From assembly GCF_009856825.1 (NCBI RefSeq), contig NZ_WVTD01000013.1, forward strand, positions 62,001 through 126,000: a stretch of DNA of 64,000 nt, given 5' to 3'. The position numbers were made by a program, and so were the translations under genes. The notes below the pieces were generated by a model. That model had not been told where the DNA came from. It worked only from the letters and a program-made list of their open reading frames with translations, and searched no databases. Position 1 is the first letter of the stretch. Each line of letters begins with the position of its first letter. This DNA is from Novosphingobium silvae. Its GTDB lineage: Bacteria > Pseudomonadota > Alphaproteobacteria > Sphingomonadales > Sphingomonadaceae. This document shows, piece after piece, positions 8,546 through 18,247 of this stretch.

Positions 8546-10618
8546 TCAGAACCGGTAGCCGATGGTGCCCATCACGTTGCGCGGGGCGGCCATGAAGCAG
8601 TCTCCCCGAGCAAGGCAAGATGCATAGAACTTCTCGTTGAGCAGGTTCGTCGCATTGATCGCGAGGCGCCAGTCGGCCCAGTTGATCTCCGCCAGCGCGT
8701 CCACGGTGGTGTTATCGGGCGTGGTGATGTTCCAGGCGGCGCCCGCCGACTTGCGCTTCCCGGTGTAGACCACGCCGCCGCCAAGCCGCAACTGCGCGTC
8801 GCCGGCCAGGCCGAAGGTCTTGGTTGTCCAGAGCGAAGCGGTGTGGCGCGGCATATAGTCGATGCTGCTGTTCTCCACCGCCGTCAGCTTGTTGTAGCCA
8901 TAGTTGGCGAGGATCTCGAAGTTCCCCGGCAGCGTGCGGCTCGCCTCGAACTCGATGCCCTTGGAGATCAGTTCGCCCGACTGTTCGATGACGTTGTTCG
9001 GCAGATAGAGCGGCCGGTTGCGCTCCTTGATGCGGAAGGCGGTCAGGGTGACCATGGTGTTGAGATCGGGCTGCCACTTGAGACCGCCTTCGAACTGCGT
9101 GCCGGTCTGCGGGCGCAGTCCTCCCGAAAGAGGCAGGAAGCTCTCGGTGTAGCTGAAGAACGGCGACACGCCTGCGCCGATTTCGCCGATGATGCCGGCG
9201 CGGAAGGTGGTCGCGTTGTCTTCCTGTCCGGCCGAGGTGGTCACGTGGTCGCGCCGCGCGCCCACGACAACCGAGACGCGGTCGTAGAAGCGGATCTGGT
9301 CCTGAACGTAGACGCCCAGCTGCTTCTGTGAATCGTAGGCGAAGGGACCTGCGGGATCGTAGGTGTTCAAGGCATCGTAGTCGATGTCGTAGATGTCGAT
9401 CGTCTCTAGGCTGGTCGCCGCGTAGCGCTTGCCCACCTTGTTCCAGCTGTAATCGAGACCGACCAGCAGCTGATGTTCGATCTGCGCGCCGGTGTTGAAG
9501 CTGAACAGCAGGTTGTTGTCCGTCGAGAAGACGTTCATGCGCGCATCGCTCGCATCCGCGATCAGGCCGATCGTGCGGCGGTCGTCGCCATAAGGGTCGG
9601 TCGGATTGCTGTAGCTGTCGGCGTAGTGGGTGAAGTACTCGAGGTCGCTGTCGATATAACGGGCCTTGAGGCTGAGGCGCACGTTGTCCGAGAAGCGATG
9701 GGTAATGCTGCCGGTGCCCTGAAGGGAGCGGCCGTCGTAGCGATCCCAACCCGGCTTGCCCACGAAGGTGTACGGATCCAGCCGTCCCGGGGCGCCGGGG
9801 TTGGGCAGGAACGTGCCGACGATGGGCAGGAACTGCGAGGTCGAGCCGCTGTCGTCCTCCTGGTAGAGACCGGTGAGCACGACGTCGGTGTCAGGCGTCG
9901 GCTTCCAGCGGATGGAGGGCGCGAACATCACGCGATCGTCCGGCACGTGATCGACATATGTGTCCGCGTCGCGCACGCGGCCGACGGCGCGAACCGCGAG
10001 AGTGTCGGAAAGCGCGAGGTTGACGTCGCCCAGGAACTCCTTACGATCGTAGCTGCCGTAGACGAGGTTCAGCTCGCCTCCCGTCCGGAAATCGGGCGTC
10101 TTGGAGACGAGGTTGACCAGACCGCCGATCGAGCCCTGGCCGAACAGCACCGAAGCCGGGCCGCGCACGATCTCGACGCGCGAAAAGTTGTACGGGTCGC
10201 TGGTGATGCTCGCATAGTAGCTGAAGATGTCGCGCATGCCGTCGCGAAACTGCAGGGCATCGATGCCGCGCACGTTGAACCCGTCGACGCGGGTATCGCG
10301 GCCATAGGGGTTGGCGGTGACACCGGCTGCGTACTTCACCGTATCGCTGATGCTGATCGCACCCTGCGAGATGAACTGCTCGTCGGTGACGACCTTGATC
10401 GGCTGCGGGGTCTCGATCAGCGGGGTTTCCGTCTTGGTGCCTGCGAACCGCACGCCGCGTGCGGAGGTGACGACGATGTTTTCAGCTTCACCCGCCTGGT
10501 CCGGGGCGTCGGCTGCGTCGGCCTCTGCTTCCGCGGCATGGGCAGCGGCAAGCGGCAGCATCGAGACGGGAAGTACCCAGGCGGCGCTTGCCAGGGCGAC
10601 CTTGCGCAGATGTCTCAT
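8546..10618 (-). CDS. TonB-dependent siderophore receptor (FhuA/FoxA-like)
   Basis: Outer-membrane receptor of 690 residues with a signal peptide ending near AAAHAAE (about residue 29) and a TonB box-like ENIVVTSARG. The plug motifs typical of ferric-siderophore receptors are present: TPQPIKVVTDEQF, FNVRGI, RVEIVRGPASVLFGQGSIGGLVNLVSK. The barrel ends ...GTIGYRF with the expected terminal Phe. A Fur-box-like sequence lies 46 bases upstream of the start, which supports iron-repressed expression. No siderophore biosynthesis or ferric reductase gene is next to it, so it probably imports a siderophore made by other organisms; this is inference. Confidence 0.9.
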   Translation of the reverse strand: MRHLRKVALASAAWVLPVSMLPLAAAHAAEAEADAADAPDQAGEAENIVVTSARGVRFAGTKTETPLIETPQPIKVVTDEQFISQGAISISDTVKYAAGVTANPYGRDTRVDGFNVRGIDALQFRDGMRDIFSYYASITSDPYNFSRVEIVRGPASVLFGQGSIGGLVNLVSKTPDFRTGGELNLVYGSYDRKEFLGDVNLALSDTLAVRAVGRVRDADTYVDHVPDDRVMFAPSIRWKPTPDTDVVLTGLYQEDDSGSTSQFLPIVGTFLPNPGAPGRLDPYTFVGKPGWDRYDGRSLQGTGSITHRFSDNVRLSLKARYIDSDLEYFTHYADSYSNPTDPYGDDRRTIGLIADASDARMNVFSTDNNLLFSFNTGAQIEHQLLVGLDYSWNKVGKRYAATSLETIDIYDIDYDALNTYDPAGPFAYDSQKQLGVYVQDQIRFYDRVSVVVGARRDHVTTSAGQEDNATTFRAGIIGEIGAGVSPFFSYTESFLPLSGGLRPQTGTQFEGGLKWQPDLNTMVTLTAFRIKERNRPLYLPNNVIEQSGELISKGIEFEASRTLPGNFEILANYGYNKLTAVENSSIDYMPRHTASLWTTKTFGLAGDAQLRLGGGVVYTGKRKSAGAAWNITTPDNTTVDALAEINWADWRLAINATNLLNEKFYASCLARGDCFMAAPRNVMGTIGYRF

Positions 10619-10663
10619 GAGAATAACCCCTTTTTGCGTTCCAGCTTCGTGCGGCGCCTAGAA

Positions 10664-10682
10664 GATAATGCGAGTGACTATC
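10664..10682 (-). promoter_or_regulatory. Fur-box-like operator
   Basis: The 19-mer GATAATGCGAGTGACTATC matches the classical Fur box (GATAATGATAATCATTATC) at 14 of 19 positions by hand count, with both outer arms intact. It lies 46 bases before the siderophore receptor start, where a repressor would block the promoter. Confidence 0.55.
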
Positions 10683-10830
10683 AAGAGCATCTTCAATTAT
10701 TGCCTCAGCGTTGCGCTCCGGCAACACAGTGGAGACACTGCCAACATCGCATGCCACGTTCGCGGAAGGGTGGCCGCGGCGCCCCGGATCGCCTATGAGC
10801 GTCGTCGTCACATCGAAGAGAGGACCGCAG

Positions 10831-11727
10831 ATGATCGAGATGGTGATCGAACAACGCCGGCGCAGTCTCGGTGGGGGGCTCGATGTTGGCCGCGTCCTGC
10901 CGTTCGCCAAGCGACGCATGATCGGACCGTTCGTGTTCTTCGATCACATGGGCCCGCTGGACGTGGCCGCCGGGGTGGATCGCAGCCTCGACGTGCGGCC
11001 GCATCCGCACATCGGCCTTTCGACGGTGACATACCTGTTTTCGGGCGAGATCGTGCACCGTGACAGCGTGGGCTCCTATCAGCCCATCCGCCCGCAGGAG
11101 GTCAACTGGATGACGGCCGGAAGCGGCATTACTCACAGTGAGCGGTTCGAGAAGGCCCGTGCGCAGGGCGATCATCTGCATGGCATCCAGGCGTGGGTCG
11201 CGCTTCCCGAAGCGGATGAGGAGACGGCGCCCTCATTCTCGCATCATGCCGGTGACGAGTTGCCGCAGTGGAGTGATAAAGGCGTCCAAGGGCAACTGAT
11301 CGCGGGCAGTGCCTATGGCCTCACCGCAGGGGCCCGGACGCATTCGCCGCTGTTCTATGCCCATCTGGACCTTGATTCCGGCGCCGATGCGGAGATCCCG
11401 TCAGGTCACGCCGAACGCGCGCTCTACATCGCGACCGGCGCGGTGGAAGTGGACGGGCAGCGTTACGAAGCAGGGCGAATGCTCGTGCTGGGGACCGACG
11501 TTTCGCGGATGAGGGCGCTCGAGCGATCCACGGTGATGGTGCTGGGCGGCGATCCGGTGGGTGAGCGGTTCCTCTACTGGAACTTCGTGTCGTCCTCCAA
11601 GGATCGTCTTCGGCAAGCCGCCGAGGACTGGAAAGCGGGCCGGATGAAGCTGCCGGATGCGGACGATCAGGAGTTCATCCCGCTTCCCGACGACCCCTTC
11701 CTGAAGCCGCCGCCGGCAATGTCCTGA
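10831..11727 (+). CDS. Pirin family protein
   Basis: Bicupin protein of 298 residues. The N-terminal cupin carries the pirin metal-site motif: RPHPHIGLSTVTYLF gives two His, and SGITHSE supplies the third His and the Glu. Some family members act as quercetinases and others as redox-sensing cofactors; the sequence alone does not say which. The ATG at 10831 is chosen because family alignment starts near MIEMVIEQRRRSLGGG and a GAGAGGA ribosome-binding site lies about 8 bases upstream; in-frame starts at 10711 and 10795 would add unrelated residues. It is divergent from the siderophore receptor gene and convergent with the propeller-like gene. Confidence 0.85.
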   Translation: MIEMVIEQRRRSLGGGLDVGRVLPFAKRRMIGPFVFFDHMGPLDVAAGVDRSLDVRPHPHIGLSTVTYLFSGEIVHRDSVGSYQPIRPQEVNWMTAGSGITHSERFEKARAQGDHLHGIQAWVALPEADEETAPSFSHHAGDELPQWSDKGVQGQLIAGSAYGLTAGARTHSPLFYAHLDLDSGADAEIPSGHAERALYIATGAVEVDGQRYEAGRMLVLGTDVSRMRALERSTVMVLGGDPVGERFLYWNFVSSSKDRLRQAAEDWKAGRMKLPDADDQEFIPLPDDPFLKPPPAMS

Positions 11728-11761
11728 GGACTCGCGCACCAAGGGCGTGGTTCCGCGGAGA

Positions 11762-11788
11762 GTGGGCGATCCGGTCGTGATCCGCCAC
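11762..11788. terminator. Hairpin between convergent pirin and propeller genes
   Basis: GTGGGCGATC and GATCCGCCAC form an imperfect 10-base stem (8 of 10 pair) with a 7-base loop in the short convergent gap. There is no T-run, so the call rests mainly on position. Confidence 0.3.
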
Positions 11789-11799
11789 CGCCCTGCGCT

Positions 11800-12609
11800 T
11801 CACTGCACGGGAGGTATCTGGCTCGCCACGACCTCGTTCGCGCCGCGCCCGATCGACCAGAGGCGCCTTTGCACGAGAGGATCCCAGTCGATCGCCTGGC
11901 CCGGCGTAGCCAGCCCGATCGTTTCCACCAGTTCCAGGCGCGATCCCGCCTCGGGCAGCCGCATGGCGTAGAGTTCCGGCCGGTCGTGACCGGTTGCGTA
12001 GATCAGCCCGTCCTCGCTCCAACTGAGCCCCGAGCAGCTCTTGGGTGCCATGCGCGCGAGCACCGCTTCGGGAAAGGCCCAGCTTGCCTCTGCGCGGAAG
12101 GCATCGTCCATGCGCACCAGCACCGTGTAGCGATAGTCCCGGCCCGGCTCGCCGCCCTTGCCCTCGTAGTTCGCGAAGACCGCCCACCACTTGCCGTCGT
12201 GGCGGTCCATCACCGTCAACGAGCCCGGACCGAAGCCGAGGCTGACGCTGCGGACGTGCTTCAGCGTGCCGGTGTCGAACACCTCGACGGAACTGGTCTG
12301 CGGCACTTGCGGGTAATTGGAGGCGGCGCAGACCAGTTGTGTTCCGACGACCGTGCAACTGTTCATGTGCGGGTAGAGCCGGCGCTCGCCCTGCCATTCG
12401 GCTACTTTTTCGCCCGTCGCGATGCGGTACTTGCCGATGCGGTCGTTGTCGATCGCGTAGAGGAACTTGCCGTCGGATGCTGCGCCCTGCCGCGCTTCCG
12501 CCGCCTTCAGGCGGAGGGAAACGGGGGAAGGTGGAGGCGAGGGAGCATCCGTGCTGGCAGTTGCCGGTGCCGCTGCAAGGAAGAGGAGCAAGGCAGAAAG
12601 CACGGTCAC
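11800..12609 (-). CDS. Secreted beta-propeller-like protein, function unknown
   Basis: Protein of 269 residues with a short signal peptide (MTVLSALLLFLAAAPATA). Repeated beta-strand patterns such as KFLYAIDNDRIGKYRIATG, SSVEVFDTGTLKHVRSVSLG and DGLIYATGHDRPELYAMRL suggest a propeller fold, and the pair of Cys in PHMNSCTVVGTQLVCAASN could form a disulfide. The gene starts with GTG, which overlaps the stop of the upstream TonB receptor (GTGA, 12606-12609), so translation is probably coupled and the protein likely works with that receptor, for example as a periplasmic binding or processing partner. I do not recognise a catalytic motif. A lactonase- or phytase-like enzyme is possible but unsupported. 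Confidence 0.65.
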   Translation of the reverse strand: MTVLSALLLFLAAAPATASTDAPSPPPSPVSLRLKAAEARQGAASDGKFLYAIDNDRIGKYRIATGEKVAEWQGERRLYPHMNSCTVVGTQLVCAASNYPQVPQTSSVEVFDTGTLKHVRSVSLGFGPGSLTVMDRHDGKWWAVFANYEGKGGEPGRDYRYTVLVRMDDAFRAEASWAFPEAVLARMAPKSCSGLSWSEDGLIYATGHDRPELYAMRLPEAGSRLELVETIGLATPGQAIDWDPLVQRRLWSIGRGANEVVASQIPPVQ

Positions 12610-15167
12610 ATCTTCACCGAGGCGCCGATGTAGAACGTGCGGCCGTAACGCTCGTTCTGCGAAACCCAGTCCCGCACGCCGCCCTGATACTGGCGCGTGG
12701 GTTCATCAGTGAGGTTCTGCCCTTCGGCGAAGACGCGCAGGTTCGGCGTGACGTCGATGCCGATCTTGGCGTCCAGACGCCGCAGGTCGTCGTTTAAGCT
12801 GTCGGTCAGGCGCGTGTCGCCCGCAGTGATGAGTGCGCGCCCGGTATGATGGTAGGCGACCGAGGCTTCGAGCGGGCCCTTCTGGTAAAACAGCTGTGCC
12901 CCCCAGAGCAGCTTCGACTGCTCCGGAAAGCCTACGCTGCCGCCGACCGGCAAGCGCAGGCTGCCGTCGATCAGCGTCAGGTTGAGGTTCACGCCAAGAC
13001 CGGAAAGCAGGCCGGGCAGGAAGGAGAACTGCTGCTGGTAGCTCGCTTCGAGGCCGACTATGTCGCCCTTCTGCGCGTTCTGCGTCTGGCTGAAATTGAT
13101 GCGGTCGTAGTCGATCCCGCCGAAGCTGCCGTCATCAATGGTGTAGCTTTGGACGAAGATTGGGTTGCGGATGAACTTGGCAAAAGCGCCGAGGCTCAGC
13201 AGGCCTCCGGGCGCGAAGTACCACTCTGCCGTCATGTCCAGCGCATCCGCGACATAGGGCTTGAGCGCGGGGTTGCCGGTGTTCACGTTGAGCTCGCCGT
13301 CGCCCTCGGACGAAACTTCGCCTCCGGGAGAAAGGTCGGAATATTGAGGCCGCCCGACGCTGCGGGAGTAAGCGACGCGGAACACGGTATCCTCGCTCGG
13401 CCTGACGCGAAGGATCAGGCTGGGAAGCCAGTCGGTGTAGCTGCGCTCGGCGCTGCTCGGCGTAACAGTGTCGCCTTCGAGAAGATATCCCGTGATGCCG
13501 AGCTCGGTACGTTCGACGCGCAGGCCACCGGTCACGGCGATGGAGCCAAAGTCGAGGTTTACCATTCCGTAGCCGGCGAAGACATTCTCATCGAGCGAGA
13601 AGTCGCCCAGGGTGTCGTTCGCGAGCGAGGTCGCGGTGTCGAGCACGAACTGCGGTCCGCCCAGCCTGCCTTCGGTGTAGGCGCGGATCAGGTTCTCGTC
13701 GATTGCGGGGCTGAGGAAATAGTCATGCCCGTTGCCGAGCTTCACCGTCACGTCCTCGCCCGCAAGGCCGTCAAGCGTGAAGCGGTTGGCAGCGGTACCG
13801 CGCGTGTAGACAGCGTTGGCGCTGTCGAAGCTCTTGTCCGTCCAGCGCGCGTTGGCGCCGAATTTCACGAAGCTGTTCTCGCCGATGGAAGGCAGCTTGC
13901 CGGTGAGGTCCGCACGGAACTGCCAAGTCTTCTCCAGACCGTTTTCGTCCTGGGCGGTGTACTGGCGGAAGCCGAGTGCCGAGGGCGGCAGATAGCCTCC
14001 GCTTGGCACGGCGCTGAAGAGCTTGTCGGTGAAGTCGACCGCTACCGCCCCGGGATTGCCGCGGAACTGCCACAGTTCATTGGGTTCGATCACCTCGTTT
14101 CGCGTGCGCGCGGCGCCGAAGTCGAGCTTCCAGTCGTTCCCGAACTCGGTTGAACCGCCCGCCATGAAGGAGAGGATCGACTTTTCCTTGTATTCGGTCC
14201 GCAGATCCGAGCGTTGCTCACTGGTGGAGGCGAGGCCGGTCAGCCCGTTCGCGTCCCAGGCGATGTCGGAAAAGTCGAGCCGCAAGCGCTGCCGGTACTC
14301 GTCTTCCGTGAACCTCGAATAGACTCCCCGGAAGTAGAGTTCGGTCGTCCCACTGCGCCAGTCTAGCGAGCCTGCCGCCCCTATGCGCTCGCGCTTCAGG
14401 CGGTAATCCGTATACTTGATGTTGATCGGAACCGCCCCGCGCGCCGCGTTTTCGTCGAGTGCCCACTCGTCGGGATAGATGCCGTAGCTGGTATAGGTGC
14501 GGTCGGAGTAGCTGGCGCCAAGAAGGATGCCGAACTGCTCGTCCGCTCCGAAGCGCCCGCCGACCGTCACGTCGCCTCTGATGGGCTGGCTGCCTTTGCG
14601 CAGTTCCTGATAGCCGACCTGAGCGTTCGCCTGCACCACGAACGGCCGATCGAAGTCGAAGGCGGTCTGGGTGACGAGGTTCACGGTCGCGCCGATGCCC
14701 TGGCCGGTAAGGTCAGCCGTCTTGACCTTGGCAACCTCCACGCGGTTGAGAAGCTGGCCGGAGACGATGTCGAGCGGCAAGGCACGGGTGTTTCCGTCCG
14801 GATTGCCGATCTCGAACCCGTTGAGTGTGTAGCCGTTGAGAGAGGACGGCACGCCGCGTACCGCCACGTAGCGACCTTCGCCCTGATCGTACTGGACGCC
14901 CACGCCCGGCAGGCGCTCCACCGCTTCGGCAACGTTCTTGTCGGGCAGCTGGCCGATGTCGTCCGCGGCCGTCACGTCGACGACGCCGAGCGACAGCCGC
15001 TTCTCCTCGATCGATCGCTGCTGCTGTGCCCGTTGCCCCGAAACGACGATCTCATTGCCGTACCCGGCGGCGCCCCCATCATTGGACAGGTCCGCCGACT
15101 GGGCGTGGGCCGTTGTTCCGGCGACGAGCGCAACCGCGCTGATCGAGCAGTGAAGCAGGCGTGTCAT
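12606..15167 (-). CDS. TonB-dependent receptor (Xanthomonas/Caulobacter type)
   Basis: Outer-membrane receptor of 853 residues with a signal peptide ending AHAQ (about residue 23), TonB box NEIVVSGQR (about 38-46) and a plug with the motifs IGQLPDKNVAEAVERLPGV, YVAVRGV and LPLDIVSGQLLNRVEVAK. These are hallmarks of the TonB receptor group expanded in Xanthomonas and Caulobacter and often linked to sugars. The barrel ends ...FYIGASVKM. It is the first gene of a two-gene unit: its stop overlaps the GTG of the secreted propeller-like protein. A 283-base region separates it from the divergent MFS gene. Confidence 0.9.
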   Translation of the reverse strand: MTRLLHCSISAVALVAGTTAHAQSADLSNDGGAAGYGNEIVVSGQRAQQQRSIEEKRLSLGVVDVTAADDIGQLPDKNVAEAVERLPGVGVQYDQGEGRYVAVRGVPSSLNGYTLNGFEIGNPDGNTRALPLDIVSGQLLNRVEVAKVKTADLTGQGIGATVNLVTQTAFDFDRPFVVQANAQVGYQELRKGSQPIRGDVTVGGRFGADEQFGILLGASYSDRTYTSYGIYPDEWALDENAARGAVPINIKYTDYRLKRERIGAAGSLDWRSGTTELYFRGVYSRFTEDEYRQRLRLDFSDIAWDANGLTGLASTSEQRSDLRTEYKEKSILSFMAGGSTEFGNDWKLDFGAARTRNEVIEPNELWQFRGNPGAVAVDFTDKLFSAVPSGGYLPPSALGFRQYTAQDENGLEKTWQFRADLTGKLPSIGENSFVKFGANARWTDKSFDSANAVYTRGTAANRFTLDGLAGEDVTVKLGNGHDYFLSPAIDENLIRAYTEGRLGGPQFVLDTATSLANDTLGDFSLDENVFAGYGMVNLDFGSIAVTGGLRVERTELGITGYLLEGDTVTPSSAERSYTDWLPSLILRVRPSEDTVFRVAYSRSVGRPQYSDLSPGGEVSSEGDGELNVNTGNPALKPYVADALDMTAEWYFAPGGLLSLGAFAKFIRNPIFVQSYTIDDGSFGGIDYDRINFSQTQNAQKGDIVGLEASYQQQFSFLPGLLSGLGVNLNLTLIDGSLRLPVGGSVGFPEQSKLLWGAQLFYQKGPLEASVAYHHTGRALITAGDTRLTDSLNDDLRRLDAKIGIDVTPNLRVFAEGQNLTDEPTRQYQGGVRDWVSQNERYGRTFYIGASVKM

Positions 15168-15450
15168 GGATCGTGCCCCCGTTGTATGGGCGGGCGATTA
15201 GGTCGGTAATGCTACGCTATCGTGTCAGGCGGATGCGCTCTCCGCAGCGTGTAGACGCCGTCGTGTGCGAGGACGGCGAAGGCGGGAAATCGGCGCGCTT
15301 GAAACGTCGGGCGGTTTCAATGTCTCGGCTTCTTCCTATATGCGGTGAGACGCCCCGCACAGACGAGGCCACCGGTTTGGGAGAGGCATATTCGAGACCT
15401 CGAACCGGAAAGCAGATGACGTATTTGATTGCTCCTTGGGCGAAGATCCC

Positions 15451-16986
15451 ATGTTGAGGCCGAGGCGGCGCGGCATAGCTTCCGTCAATGCCGAAGCACG
15501 CGACGGGATCGTCCCCGCTGCCGGGTCGCTGGCGCGCGTGGAGGATGCCGGGCCGCAGGTGTCCCGCGCGAACTATCGCTTCGTCGCTCTGATTGTCGCT
15601 TCCGCGCTGTTCATGGAATTCGTCGATGCGACCGTGCTGGCGACGGCCCTACCGACGATGGCCCGCGACTTCGGCGTTCGTCCCCAGGAGATGAGCGTCG
15701 CGCTCACATCCTACCTGCTGGCACTCGCGATCTTCATCCCTGCCTCGGGCATGCTCGCCGACCGCTTCGGATCACGCACGATATTCCGGGCGGCGATTGC
15801 TCTGTTCGTTGTCGGCAGCCTTGCCTGCGGCCAGGCCCCTACGCTCGAGTTCATGGTTGCCGCGCGTTTCCTGCAAGGCATGGGCGGAGCGATGATGATC
15901 CCGGTAGGGCGTCTCGTGCTGCTCCGCTCCGTGGCCAAGCGCGACATTGTGGACGCGATGTCATGGCTGTTGGTGCCGGCGCTGATCGGCCCGATCCTTG
16001 GTCCCCCGCTGGGCGGCTTCATCGTTACCTATCTCGACTGGCGATGGATATTCTACATCAATCTGCCGATGGGAGCGTTGGGGATATGGCTGGTAAGCCG
16101 CTACATCGAGAACATCCGCGAGGATGATCCCGCTCGCTTCGATACCGCGGGCTTCATTCTCAGCGGAGTATCGCTGGGTTGCCTGCTGTTCGGCTTCGAG
16201 ATGGTCAGCCGCCCGGGAGAGGGCTGGGCAGCGGCAGTGCTGGTCGCCGTGGGGATCCTTGCGGGCGCCCTGTACGTGCGCCATGCGCTGACGAAGGACC
16301 GGAAAGGCGCCGCGGCGATACTGGACCTTGGCCTGCTGCGCGACGAGACTTTCCGCCTTTCGGTTGTGGCGGGCTCCATCACCCGCATCACGCAAGGCGC
16401 GCAGCCGTTCCTGCTTCCGCTGATGCTGCAGGTGGGCCTCGGCTTCTCGGCGGCGCGAAGCGGCACCATTACCGTCGCCACGGCGATCGGATCGCTGGCT
16501 ATGAAGAGCATGGCACCGCGCCTGCTTCGCCGTTTCGGCTTCCGCAGGGCATTGGTGTGGAACGGGGTCATCGCGACCTTCGGCTATGCGGTATGCGGGC
16601 TGATCGGCCCTGCATGGCCGAACTGGGCGATCTTCTGCTGGCTCGGCCTTTCCGGCTTTTTCATGTCGTTCCAGTTCACCGCCTACAACACCATCGCCTA
16701 TGCCGGCATCGACCAGCGGCACATGAGCAGCGCAACGGCGTTCTACTCGACCTTTCAGCAGCTCATGCTTTCCTTCGGTATCTGCGTGGGAGCGCTGGCG
16801 CTCCATCTGGCGATCGGCCTGAATGGACGGACCGCGCCTGCGCTGGGAGACTTCTCGGCTGCGTTCTGGGTGGTGACGGCGATCTCCCTCACGGCCACGA
16901 TCTGGAACCTGCGCTTTGCGCCCGATGCCGGGACGGAGATCAGCGGCCACTCCACTGCGGGCGGCACTCAGGCCAAGGCGGCGTGA
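15451..16986 (+). CDS. MFS transporter, DHA2 (EmrB/QacA-like) drug:H+ antiporter
   Basis: Integral inner-membrane protein of about 511 residues with roughly 14 predicted hydrophobic segments. Typical DHA2 signatures are visible: motif D1-like FMEFVDATVLATALPTMA in TM1, motif A GMLADRFGSR in loop 2-3, and motif C-like LIGPILGPPLGGFI in TM5. It is expected to export small toxic or lipophilic compounds using the proton gradient. The ATG at 15451 is preferred over an in-frame TTG at 15436. About 50 polar residues precede TM1. No membrane-fusion partner is adjacent, so it probably works alone. The substrate is unknown. Confidence 0.85.
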   Translation: MLRPRRRGIASVNAEARDGIVPAAGSLARVEDAGPQVSRANYRFVALIVASALFMEFVDATVLATALPTMARDFGVRPQEMSVALTSYLLALAIFIPASGMLADRFGSRTIFRAAIALFVVGSLACGQAPTLEFMVAARFLQGMGGAMMIPVGRLVLLRSVAKRDIVDAMSWLLVPALIGPILGPPLGGFIVTYLDWRWIFYINLPMGALGIWLVSRYIENIREDDPARFDTAGFILSGVSLGCLLFGFEMVSRPGEGWAAAVLVAVGILAGALYVRHALTKDRKGAAAILDLGLLRDETFRLSVVAGSITRITQGAQPFLLPLMLQVGLGFSAARSGTITVATAIGSLAMKSMAPRLLRRFGFRRALVWNGVIATFGYAVCGLIGPAWPNWAIFCWLGLSGFFMSFQFTAYNTIAYAGIDQRHMSSATAFYSTFQQLMLSFGICVGALALHLAIGLNGRTAPALGDFSAAFWVVTAISLTATIWNLRFAPDAGTEISGHSTAGGTQAKAA

Positions 16987-17056
16987 TCCTGCGCCGGGGC
17001 AGGGTCATGCTCCACATCGCCCGGGGAAAAAGGAACTGCAATCGGCAGCGACCGTC

Positions 17057-18247
17057 TCAGTTGAGCCGCGCCTTGAGGATCGGCCGCAGCAGATAATTCA
17101 GCACGCTGCGCTTGCCGCTGAGAATATCCACTTCCGCCACCATGCCCGGGATGATTGGCAGCGGCTGCCCGTCGCGGACGAGATGCGCGCCGTCCGTGCG
17201 GATGAGCACCTGGTAGTAGGCTTCCTTGCCGCGCACGGTTTCCTCCTCGATGGTGTCAGCGCCGATCCGCTCCACCTTGCCGTTGAGATCGCCATAGATG
17301 GTATAGTCGTACGCGGTGATCTTCACCTTCGCCGGCATGCCCGGCACAAGGAAAGCGACATCGCGAGGCCTGATACGCGCCTCGATCAGCAGCCGATCCT
17401 CCATGGGAGTGACCTCCATGATCGGCTCGCCGGGCTGAACCACGCCGCCCCGCGTGTTGATGAGGACGGTGTTCACACGTCCTCGCACGGGCGAGCGGAT
17501 CTCCGTGCGCCGCAGCTGGTCGCCACGCTGGCGAACGATGGGGTCGAGGGCGCTCAGTTCCGCCTGCTTGTTGGCGAGTTCGGTGTAGGCTTCCTGTTGA
17601 TAGGTGTTCTCAAGTTCGACCAGCTTCCCGTTGAAAGTAGCTATGTCCTGCTGGAGCTTCAGCGCTTCCATTTCGCTCACCACCTTGCGGGCGGTGAGGG
17701 GTCGGACGATGGCAAGCTGCCCCTGCGCGATCCGCATCTGGTGCTGCAGCGTGCGGCGTCCTTCCTCAAGCTTGGCCCGGCGCGAGGCGAAGAGTTCCCG
17801 CTCCGACCGCGCAACGGAACTTTCGGCCGGAACCTCGGGCGGGAAAGCGATGGTGCTCTTCCCCAGGACTTCCGCTTGCAACCGGGCGATCGCCGCGGCA
17901 AGCACGATGGCCTGGTTGGCGGATTCGTCGTAAGATGTCTGGAAGTGCGTGCGATCCAGCCGGACAAGCGGCTGCCCCCGGTTCACCATGTCACCTTCGC
18001 GCACCAGCAGTTCGCCCAGAATTCCGCCTTCCAGGCTCTGTATCTTCTGCATGCGACTGACCGGAACCACCCGGCCTTCGCCACGGGTGACTTCATCGAT
18101 CTTGGCTAGCGCGGCCCAGGCAATGGCCACCGCGATGCAGGCGAGAACGGCCCAGAGCAGGGGCCTGTAAAGCGGGTGCGGGCTCGAGCGGAACGGATCG
18201 TCCAGTTCCCGCCTCAAGCCCTGCGCGGAAATGCCCTCAACCCCCAT
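17057..18247 (-). CDS. Type I secretion membrane-fusion protein (HlyD/LapC-like)
   Basis: Periplasmic adaptor of 396 residues: a cytoplasmic N-terminus, one membrane segment (about 30-47, LLWAVLACIAVAIAWAAL), a biotinyl-lipoyl-like half motif (EGRVVPVSRMQKIQSLEGG), a long coiled-coil hairpin (about 110-230), the second lipoyl half (IRSPVRGRVNTVLI) and beta-barrel, ending with the family signature GMVAEVDILSGKRSVLNYLLRPI. It bridges the ABC permease and the TolC-like channel to export the adhesin encoded at the head of the operon. It directly abuts the ABC gene (18247/18248) and is the last gene of the adhesin-TolC-ABC-HlyD operon. Confidence 0.92.
   Translation of the reverse strand: MGVEGISAQGLRRELDDPFRSSPHPLYRPLLWAVLACIAVAIAWAALAKIDEVTRGEGRVVPVSRMQKIQSLEGGILGELLVREGDMVNRGQPLVRLDRTHFQTSYDESANQAIVLAAAIARLQAEVLGKSTIAFPPEVPAESSVARSERELFASRRAKLEEGRRTLQHQMRIAQGQLAIVRPLTARKVVSEMEALKLQQDIATFNGKLVELENTYQQEAYTELANKQAELSALDPIVRQRGDQLRRTEIRSPVRGRVNTVLINTRGGVVQPGEPIMEVTPMEDRLLIEARIRPRDVAFLVPGMPAKVKITAYDYTIYGDLNGKVERIGADTIEEETVRGKEAYYQVLIRTDGAHLVRDGQPLPIIPGMVAEVDILSGKRSVLNYLLRPILKARLN

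Noticed and set aside
12846..14153. Plus-strand open frame (435 codons) inside the TonB receptor gene
   Set aside because: Antisense shadow with no ribosome-binding site or recognisable domain.
15334..15340. TCCTATA copy upstream of the MFS gene
   Set aside because: An isolated copy outside the flagellar cluster with no neighbour of that regulon; a few such 7-mers are expected by chance in 64 kb.
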